A stretch of 64,000 bases of DNA from Litorilituus lipolyticus (GTDB lineage Bacteria; Pseudomonadota; Gammaproteobacteria; Enterobacterales; Alteromonadaceae): positions 1 to 64,000 of the forward strand of contig NZ_SAWY01000009.1 of the NCBI RefSeq assembly GCF_006439335.1, read 5' to 3'. The notes below the pieces were generated by a model. That model worked only from the letters and a program-made list of their open reading frames with translations, made no database searches and was not told the DNA's origin. A program made the position numbers and the translations under genes. This document shows positions 16,802-26,100 of this stretch, piece after piece; positions within the stretch are counted from its first letter, which is position 1; every line of letters begins with the position of its first letter.

Positions 16802-19054
16802 ATGCATTTTTTGATTCTCGTTATTGTCATCTATTGTACGCCGTTATTTTCAGCAAATTCAGCGGACAATGTTTATAAACCACCTGTTGGCGTTGAAGTA
16901 GGAGAAGCGGAGTTTGCTCGTTGGCAACAAGAGTTCTTGAAGCAGGCCCAAAACATTAGTCATTTGGCTCAATATAGTGACAAATCCTCTTCATCTGTTA
17001 CCTATATAAATCGTTTAGTCTTTGGTGCGTCGCCTTATTTACTAAGGCATGCTGTAAATCCGGTGAATTGGTATTCATGGCATGAGGATGCACTAGCTAC
17101 TGCCAAAAAAGAGAATAAGCTGCTCTTTCTTTCTATTGGTTATTCTACTTGCCATTGGTGTCATGTTATGGAAAAAGAGAGCTTTACAAGCCTCGAAATA
17201 GCAAAAGCCCTCAATAGTGATTATATTTCTATCAAACTTGATAGAGAGCTAACTCCGAGTGTAGATCAATACTTTACCCAAGCATTAGAGTTAGCAACAG
17301 GTAGTGCTGGCTGGCCAATAAATGCAGTGTTAACTCCAAATGGTGATGTTGTTTGGATAGACTCTTATTTATCGCCCGATAAATTTTCAAAAACAATCAA
17401 GAGGTTAGCTAAAGTTTGGCAAGTTAAACCTCAAGTCATAAGTCAGGTAGCGAAAAACTTTAGCAGTCAGTTAAAAACTACAGATGCCTCTTCTGAAGTT
17501 AGTTGGAGTATTGATAAGTCAATATCGATAGTTAAAGGGTTAATTAATAATATAGATCCAGTGCATGGAGGATTAAAAGGAGATAGAAAATTTCCGAGTG
17601 CGACAATAGTGCAATTATTAATGTATCAATATCAATTAAACCCGAATGATACAGTTAAATCTCATATTAAACATTTCCTAGATAAGTTGACAACGCAAGG
17701 GATCCGAGATCATTTACATGGTGGGTTTTATCGCTATTCTGTAGACACTCTATGGCAGCAACCTCATTTTGAAAAGATGCTGTATAATCAAGCTTTATTA
17801 ATATCTACCTTTAGCAAAGCTTATCAACTATTTAATGATGAAAGTTATAAACAAGTCGTTTTTGATACTATCAGCTTTGTTAATCAATGGTTAAGATCAA
17901 GTGATGGACGATTTTACAGCGCAATAGATGCTGATTACCAAGGAAAGGAAGGGCTTTATTACTTATTTACAAATCAAGAATTGGCTTCAGTTAAAGAAAT
18001 TTATAAAGAGAGTTTTGTCTGGTGTAGTTTTAACCTCACAGAGCTTAGTTTCCCTTGTTCTACTTCGAAATTAACTAATAATAACCGCGCAAAACAAGCG
18101 CTATTAACGAAAAAGTCTCAACTAGCTAAACCTCATATAGATAAGAAGTTTATTACCGCTTGGAATGCATTAATGGTTTCTGCTCTTATCGATGCATATA
18201 GCGCTTTTGACGATGTAACTTTGCTAAGCCAAGCTAAAAAGTTAGCTGAAGTATTGGTTGAGGAGCATATGTATGGGATTGGTAAACTCACTAGGATTAA
18301 TTATTTAGGTAAAGCCTCTGGAGATGCTGTTCTAAGTGACTATGCCTATTTAGGTTATGCAATGTTTCAGCTATATCAGGATACAAAGTTAGATAAGTGG
18401 TACCAATTGGCAGTGCAATTTTATCAAAAAGGAAGTGAGCTTTTTGGTAAAAATTACCGAGGAAATGAGCTTGTTGAAAGTAATTTACTTGACGATGGCG
18501 AAATGATTTCAGGGCATGCAGTGTTGATGTCTTTAGGTTTAAAGTTAAGAGCATATGGAGAGAATAATAGCGATACTTTAAAACCCCAAATGTTAAAGCT
18601 GAAGCAAGCAGTTATGAATAGTTCAGGTAGTCACTTTGCAATTCATGAACTTTTTTTAAAGAACGAATTTGGGGTGTTTGATAGCAAACAATACTTTGCT
18701 CAAGGTAAAGGTGTGGTAAAACTCATTAAGCTTGCTAATAAAGTTACCTTATATATTCAGCTAGATGATGGTTGGCATATAAATTCAAATATGCCACTTG
18801 AGAAGTATTTAATTCCAACGAAAGTAAGCAGTGTAAATGGCTCAATTAGTCAATTGAGATACCCTGAAGCAAAAATTAAGAAGCTCGGCTTTAGTAAAAC
18901 TCAGTTGAGTTTATTTGATGGTGATTTTCAAATAAGCGCTAATATTCATGGTAAAAGTAGCTTAGGTGAAAAAGTAGAGCTCAAGCTTCAAGCTTGTAGT
19001 GATAAATTATGTTTACTGCCTGAAAAGCTAAGTTTTTACTTGCCTACAAAGTGA
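16802..19054 (+). CDS. DUF255/SSP411-type thioredoxin-fold protein with C-terminal DsbD-N-like domain
   Basis: Exported protein with a signal peptide at residues 1-17. Residues 75-235 are the DUF255 thioredoxin-like domain (PF03190): YLLRHAVNPVNWYSW, then a redox CXXC at C117-H-W-C120 in YSTCHWCHVMEKESF, then GSAGWPINAVLTPNG. Residues 240-600 form the family's alpha/alpha-barrel (FPSATIVQLLMYQYQ, HGGFYRYSVDTLWQQPHFEKMLYNQALL). Residues 630-750 resemble the N-terminal domain of DsbD, with paired cysteines C732 and C737 followed by LPE. This C-terminal addition is unusual. Together they suggest a periplasmic thiol-redox role fed by an inner-membrane reductant. The substrate is unknown. Confidence 0.85.
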   Translation: MHFLILVIVIYCTPLFSANSADNVYKPPVGVEVGEAEFARWQQEFLKQAQNISHLAQYSDKSSSSVTYINRLVFGASPYLLRHAVNPVNWYSWHEDALATAKKENKLLFLSIGYSTCHWCHVMEKESFTSLEIAKALNSDYISIKLDRELTPSVDQYFTQALELATGSAGWPINAVLTPNGDVVWIDSYLSPDKFSKTIKRLAKVWQVKPQVISQVAKNFSSQLKTTDASSEVSWSIDKSISIVKGLINNIDPVHGGLKGDRKFPSATIVQLLMYQYQLNPNDTVKSHIKHFLDKLTTQGIRDHLHGGFYRYSVDTLWQQPHFEKMLYNQALLISTFSKAYQLFNDESYKQVVFDTISFVNQWLRSSDGRFYSAIDADYQGKEGLYYLFTNQELASVKEIYKESFVWCSFNLTELSFPCSTSKLTNNNRAKQALLTKKSQLAKPHIDKKFITAWNALMVSALIDAYSAFDDVTLLSQAKKLAEVLVEEHMYGIGKLTRINYLGKASGDAVLSDYAYLGYAMFQLYQDTKLDKWYQLAVQFYQKGSELFGKNYRGNELVESNLLDDGEMISGHAVLMSLGLKLRAYGENNSDTLKPQMLKLKQAVMNSSGSHFAIHELFLKNEFGVFDSKQYFAQGKGVVKLIKLANKVTLYIQLDDGWHINSNMPLEKYLIPTKVSSVNGSISQLRYPEAKIKKLGFSKTQLSLFDGDFQISANIHGKSSLGEKVELKLQACSDKLCLLPEKLSFYLPTK

Positions 19055-19074
19055 TATAGAAATATGAAGTAGTT

Positions 19075-19110
19075 ATAGCATGGAAAATAAATTTCCCATG
19101 CTATTTTTTA
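19075..19110 (+). terminator. Rho-independent terminator between convergent genes
   Basis: ATAGCATGG (19075-19083) pairs with CCATGCTAT (19096-19104), followed by TTTTTT. It sits in the 61-base gap between the DUF255 gene (plus) and the lipoprotein gene (minus). The T-run favours plus-strand termination. Confidence 0.88.
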
Positions 19111-19115
19111 AAAGG

Positions 19116-20057
19116 TTATTTAAAAGAAAAGTGTTCCAATAGCTTACTTAATTGAAGTTTAAATTTTGCTTTTTGATTTTTAGTTGTTTGTCCCTGAATC
19201 AGCAAGAATTTACCTTTTTGATAAGATAAAGCCTGATAGACAAAAGTTGGTTGATCATTTAATTTTACGTAGGCTGTGGCAGCAAGGGCAGGGATATTAT
19301 CAATCTTTATCATTTCAGACTGTAACACTTCTACATCTTTATAATGTTTACCATTTTTTAAAAAGTGATCTGACAGCACTTTAATATCTTCAATTTCTTG
19401 ATTTAATTTACCATGACTAACTACAACAGACGTCTTGCTGTCATTACTATCGCTTGGAAGTAAAACAATCGAATTGGCGTAGCGTTGTTTAATCTTAAAG
19501 TTAGGAGTTTGGTTAAACTGGAATGGTAAACCAGTATATAAGCGAAGGTTCTGGTTAGTTGCAACAGAAAGAGATAGTAAACTTGATTTTATGGCATTTT
19601 TTAATTGATTAGGCGAGCTTTCAGGATAACTTGCTTCTATTTGTATACTAGATAAATTATCCCCAGATATAAGCCACATTTTTTCGAAGTAAATACCTGA
19701 GATATTTTGCCTTAAAGTGAGTAGTGTACATAGCGCACCGCTAATATCTATCTGCTCATTTTTAATAAGCTGGTACTGGTTTTTAAGTAGGTTCTCTTTG
19801 GTTAATTGAGTAATATAGTTGTTATAGGCAACTTCTTTCTCCGTTATACGAATTCTTGAAAAGCTTTCTGGTTGAACAAAACCATAATGCTCCTGTGTAA
19901 TATTGAAACTTGGAGGAGGAGTCATAGCCACCTCCAGACCATTACTAATTCTAAATACTTGAGGGGAAGGGAGTTCTTCTTTTTTTTGAATGGCTGTACA
20001 CCCATTAACTATAAATAAAACAAAAGTAACTAAAAATAGTTTTTTTAAATAAAGCAT
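19116..20057 (-). CDS. Putative lipoprotein, unknown function
   Basis: The N-terminus MLYLKKLFLVTFVLFIVNGC is a lipoprotein signal with the acceptor cysteine at residue 20 (VNGC), so the mature protein is probably membrane-anchored and periplasmic-facing. The remaining 293 residues look like a mixed alpha/beta soluble domain with two similar halves (TLRQNISGIYFEKMWLISG and ATAYVKLNDQPTFVYQALSYQKGKFLLIQGQ). No named family is recognised. It is monocistronic, divergent from the giant Ig-repeat gene and convergent with the DUF255 gene. No function is proposed. Confidence 0.75.
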   Translation of the reverse strand: MLYLKKLFLVTFVLFIVNGCTAIQKKEELPSPQVFRISNGLEVAMTPPPSFNITQEHYGFVQPESFSRIRITEKEVAYNNYITQLTKENLLKNQYQLIKNEQIDISGALCTLLTLRQNISGIYFEKMWLISGDNLSSIQIEASYPESSPNQLKNAIKSSLLSLSVATNQNLRLYTGLPFQFNQTPNFKIKQRYANSIVLLPSDSNDSKTSVVVSHGKLNQEIEDIKVLSDHFLKNGKHYKDVEVLQSEMIKIDNIPALAATAYVKLNDQPTFVYQALSYQKGKFLLIQGQTTKNQKAKFKLQLSKLLEHFSFK

Positions 20058-20127
20058 TGGTTATCTCAAGTTATAAACCTTGTATCTAAGGCTATTTTAA
20101 ATTCTAAACATTTCTAAGCTAGGTAGG

Positions 20128-20155
20128 TTAACAAAATATTACAATTGCGTATAAT
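20128..20155 (+). promoter_or_regulatory. Sigma-70-type promoter for the giant Ig-repeat gene
   Basis: TTAACA (20128-20133) and a consensus TATAAT (20150-20155) are separated by 16 bases. Transcription would begin near 20162, leaving a leader of about 28 bases before the ATG at 20190. It lies in the 132-base divergent gap. Assignment is by consensus only. Confidence 0.6.
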
Positions 20156-20189
20156 GCTAATTATATAAAACTTTAAAAGAATAATAATT

Positions 20190-23100
20190 ATGATGAACCT
20201 GCTAAGCTATCTTACGTTTAAAAGACTCAATAGCGTCGCTAGAAACGTTATGAAAAGTATTGCTGTTTTTACTACCTTTAGCTTTAGTACATTAGCATAT
20301 GCTGCCACACCAAGCTTTTCCGCAATTTTTACACCTGATACAATTGGCTCGGGTAATCAGTCAGTTTTGAGCTATACCATTACCAATTCTAATGGTTTCG
20401 GTATTAGAGATATAGCATTTACAAATACCTTACCAGTTGGGGTCACTATTGCTGACCCTGAAAGTAACAGCAGTACTTGTACCAATGGTTCACTTTCAGC
20501 ATCAGCAAATGATAATGTTATAACTTTCTCAGGAGGTACGCTTGCCTCTAATGCCAGTTGTACGGTGTCTGTTAATGTAACGAGCACAACAGTGGGGACA
20601 CATACAAACCTGACTGATGATTTAACTTCAGATCAAGGTAATAGTGGTACTGCAACTGGAAACTTAACGGTTAATGTAGAATATGCAACTTACGCACTTA
20701 GCCTTTCTAATAACCAAATTGTTCAAGGTGGAGCTTCTACATTAACGATTGATATTACAAATTTACGTGCAGTCAATCCTGGGTGGCCTGAACCTCATCG
20801 TGGCGCTGACATAAGTGGTGTAATTAATTTGCCAGGGGGCATCGAGGTTGCTGATGTTCCAAATTTAGATAGTAATTGTTCAGGAATTCGGTCAGTACAT
20901 ACTCCTGCCACTGCATCTGCAAATTCTTCTTTAATTGATTTAGGAAAATCCAAATATCATTTGAACACAAGTTGCCAAATCACTGTTGATGTAAAAAGTA
21001 ATGGAGCACTAGGGGATTTTGTGATCAATTCCTCATTACTTCAGGAGTATGTTAATGTTGGTACTGCAAGTACATTACTGACCGTAAATAGAGCTTTTGG
21101 TGTGATGTCATTTAACCCTAACCCTGTCACACCAAACTCAAATGCGATACTGAGTATTACCCTAACGAATTATGACCGAAATTTTGCAGCAACAAACATT
21201 AGCTTTTTAAATGATTTAGATGCTGCACTCAGTGGATTAGTTGCTACAGGTTTACCAATTTCTAATGTGTGCGGTTCAGGTTCGACCCTGTCTGGTACTA
21301 GCACAATCTCCTTATCTGGGGGCATCCTAGCGGGTGGTACTTCTTGTACTATTGATGTACCTGTCTCTATTCCGTCAAATGCTACTTTCGGTTCTTATAC
21401 AAATACAACAAGTAGCTTCACCTATGACTTAAATGGTAGCTCTCTTACGGAAGATCCTATTTCAAGTTCGCTAACAATTACCAATGGCCCACAGTTATCA
21501 CTGAGTTTCCAACAATCTGTTTATGCAGCTGGGGACGAAGCGTTTGTAGATTTTACTATTACGAATATTGATCCTATTAATGCAGCCACGGATATTGAAT
21601 TTAATGCTTCTATAAATGACTTCATCAGTTATAGTATCGGTGCTATTACAACATTGCCAGCAGCCAATTCCTGTGGAGCAGGCTCTACCTTCGCAAATAC
21701 TTATTATAATACTGATGACTTTAGGCTTGATGTAAAAGGAGCTAATCTAGCGGGTAGTACCAGTTGTACCTTTACTGTAGGAATAACCTTACAGCAATCA
21801 TTGTCTCCGGGTATTTATAGTTTATCAACATCAGAACTGTCATCCGTTATTGATAGCAGTAATATTAATACCACAGGGGGTAATGATTCTATTAGCATTG
21901 TTGCAGCTCCTCAGCTAACAATGTCTTTATCTGATACATCGTTAACATCACAAGACACCAGTGTCTTAACTTTTTCCTTAAGTAATAGTGACTTAACTAA
22001 CGGTGCTTCTGCTATTGGATTTACGGTTGATTTGGATGTTGCCCTTTCAGGGTTAACGGCAACTTCTTTACCGACAGGAGATATTTGTGGCGCTGGATCA
22101 ATAATATCAGGAACTGGTTTATTAACGTTTTCATCTGGAAGTTTATCGGCTAATTCTACTTGTAGCTTTGATGTAATAATAACTGTGCCTGCAAATGCAC
22201 CTTCTGCATCTATTAATTTAAACTCAAGTGCGGTTACAGCAAATGTTGCAACTAAGCCCGTTGTAAATGTCTCAGCGAGTACTTCATTTCAAGTTTCAAC
22301 CTTGGTCACTTCGATGGCTTTTGCTCCTGATGCATTGGATACTGACACTATTATTCAGCCTGGTGATTTAGTTGATTTAACTTTTACCTTACAAAATACG
22401 GATTTAGTGAATGATATTACCGGATTAAGTTTTAACATGAGCTTATCTGGGGTACTTTCTGGTTTAGTAGTAACCCCAGCCATACTACCTGTATCTGATC
22501 AGTGTGGTAGTGGTTCAACTTTGTCTAGTAGCGGCACATCTTTTTTAATATTTACAAGTGGTAGTGTTGAGGCTAATTCAAGTTGTGATATCACTGTTAG
22601 TTTACAGGTACCTGCAGGAGCTGCTGTAGATACTTATACTTCATCAACTAGCAACATTACTTTTACTCAAAATAGTGCAGGGGTTACCGCTGAACCTATG
22701 CGAGCTAAACTTGTTGTAGCAGAAGATGATGATATTCTTGCAACGATTTCGTCAAGTGTTGCTCCTCTTACAAGTGTTTCACCTATCCCTTTTGAGATTG
22801 TTTTTTCAGAAAATATAGAGAATTTTGTTGCATCAGATCTTACTGTTAGCAAAGGTATCGTAAACAGTGTTATTAAAATTACAGATAGTCATTATACTTT
22901 TGAAGTGAGCTCTCCTACAGATGGAGAGACAACCACTGTACAGTTACTAGCAGATAAGGTTGATGAATTAGGTGTAGGGACGCAGCAAAACGTTGCTTCA
23001 AATATTGTTTCTGTAGCCTATGATACGGTAGCGTTACCGTCAGCCACAATAGTGGTGCCCGCTGATGTTAAAATTAATACTGGTCCGGTAACTGCAAACG

Positions 23101-26100
23101 TGACTTACGTGAATGCTACTGAGCACTTCCTTACAGCTGATAAGATTAATTTATATTTTACCGGTACAGCCAGCACAGCAAGCTTTGTTGATAATGAAAC
23201 ATCAAATCCTGATATCTCGGTTATTAATGGAGATACTGCCAACCCTGTAATTCAAATTGCTAATTTAATTGGGAATGGAACCCTGACTATTGGTATTGAT
23301 GAGGAGACAGCAAGAAATGGTCAAGGGATTGTAGACCTCATAGCAAACAGTGCTGAATCATTCAGTATAGATAATACTAAACCTTCAGTAGCTATAACGA
23401 GTTCATCACTAAACCCCACAAACGCTTCGTTTACTGCTTTTTTTGATTTTACTAATCCTATAACAAGTAGCATAGATACCAGCATTAGCGGTTTTACTAG
23501 TGATGATATCTCGTTAACTAATGCAACAATTACCAATTTTACGGGAAGCGCAGGAAGTTATTCTGCGACTATTCACCCAATAAGTGATGGCGTTGTGATG
23601 CTAGATATTGCAGCAGGTGTTGCACAAGATGACCATGGAAATAGTAATACAGAAGCAGCAAAATTTGCCCTGAGTTTCGATGGTAGTAAGCCTAATGTAG
23701 TCATATCCTCTTCAGCAGGTGCTTATAACTCAGCTTTCACAGCAACTATTAATTTTGATGAGAATGTTACAGGCTTTACTATTGATGATCTTAGTATCAC
23801 TAATGGCGTATTGAGTAGCTTTAATTCAGTTAATATGAGTGAATATACAGTGCTAGTTACTCCAAGTGCAGGTGGCCAAGTATCTATCTCAGTGGGAGCC
23901 GATAAAGTCCAAGATGTTGCTGGAAATTTAAACTTAGCGTCGAACTTATTATTAGTTGATTATGATATATCAGCTCCTAGTGCCTCGTTAACATCTACAT
24001 CTAACAGTGTAAATTCAATCTTTATTGCAACCATCTCATTTAATGAAGGTGTTATTGGTTTTGATATCAGTGATTTAACGGTTAGTAATGCGACATTATC
24101 TCAGTTTAGCTCGACGAGTAGTCAATTGTATACTGTTGTTGTTACACCTGTTAGTACTGGTGATATTACTCTATCTGTTGCTGCTAATATTGCTCAAGAT
24201 AGTGCTGGAAATAATAATACTAGCTCGAATATTTTGTCAGTGAACTATGAAACTAAGCGACCGACAGTTTCTATCTCGTCATCAAGTGATGCCTATAACT
24301 CAGCATTTACGGCTGTAATTGAGTTTAGTGAAGATGTTAGCGGATTTAATATTAATGATTTAGCTGTAAATAATGCGACCTTGTCTCAATTCAGTGGCGA
24401 TAGTGCTCAGCTTTATACTGTTTTGGTCACGCCAGTAAATACTGGTGATGTGACTTTATCTGTTGAAATAAATGCAGCTCAAGATAGCGCCGGTAATTTT
24501 AATACTAGCTCAAATATTTTGACAGTAAGCTATGAAATAGAGCGACCAACAGTTTCAGTTACTTCATCAAAAGATACCTATATTTCAACATTTACAGCCG
24601 TTATTGAGTTCAGTGAAAATGTAAGTGGTTTCGATGTTAGTGATATAGTTGTGAGTAACGCGAGTTTATCTCAATTTAATGCAACAAATGCGCAGTTCTA
24701 TACTGTTCGGGTCACGCCTATTAAATCAGGTGATGTAACTTTAACTGTTAGTGCTAATTCAGCTCAAGACAGTGTTGGTAATTTTAATTTTAAATCGAAT
24801 ACTTTATCTGTTAGCTATGAATCTGAGCGTCCTACAGTCTCTGTAACTTCATCAAAGGAAGCATATAATACTGCATTTATCGCTACTGTAAATTTTAGTG
24901 AGAATGTCATTGGTTTTACTATTAGCGACGTCACTGTTAGTAATGCGAGTCTATCTCAATTTAGTGAGAATAGTGCTCAAGTTTATACTATTCTAGTGAC
25001 GCCTAATGGTGATGGCGAAGTCAATTTATCTGTAGGTGCTAATGTTACTCAAGATAGCGTGGGGAATTTGAATACTAGTTCGAATATTTTATCCGTTACT
25101 TATGATACAAGCGCCCCTATCCTAACAAGTACGTTACCTCAGAATAACGACTCTGTTTCAAGCAGTGTGCAAATTGGCTTCATTTTTAATGAGAATATTA
25201 CTGCTGTAGCAGGTGGTGATAAGTTAATTGAAATATTTAAGGAAGGAACTGAAGTAGTTTCTTCTGTACTTGCATTAAGCAGCGCAGTTGATGTTAAAAA
25301 TAATTCAGTTATTTTAGTTGAAGCTGTAGAACTTGAGGAAGGTGTGGATTACTTTGTTAAAGTTACTCCAGGTGCATTTATTGACAATGCTGGAAACTCT
25401 TTCGCGGGTATTACTGATCAAACTACTTTTAACTTTACCGTCGGAAATAGTGCTCCTGTAAGTTCAAACGATCGAGTAGAAGTAGTCGAAGATAAATTTG
25501 TGATAATTGATGTTTTAGCAAATGATTTTGACAGTGAAAATAATATTGACCCACAAACTCTTGCTTTAGTATCTTTGCCAACTAACGGGGAAGCTACAAT
25601 CGATGACGGAAAAGTTATTTATAAGCCTTTTAAGGATTTCTATGGCACAGATAGCTTTAGTTATACAGTGCTTGATACAGCGAAGATGATATCAAATGAG
25701 GCAAATGTGAGCGTTGATGTTTCAAATGTGAACGATGTACCAGTGTTAGTGAGTGAAAAAAATGTAACAGCACTACCGTTGATACTTTTTTCATATCAGA
25801 TGAGAGCAGTTGATGTTGATAATGATTTTATTGAATTTAATGCTTCAGGTTTAGCTCCTTGGATGTCTTTTGATGGTATAGATACGATAAGTGGTACACC
25901 TCAAATTGAAGACGTAGATTCTGAATATATGATCAAAATAACAATTGATGATGGCGTATCAGAAGTTGGAGAAACCTACGAACTTACGGTTAATGTCAAT
26001 AATACCGTTGAATCAAACTTATTATTAATACAAACATCGAGTGTAGCTCCCGTTCTAGTTGGTAGTGAATTTGATCTAACTTACACTGTAGATAATTTGG

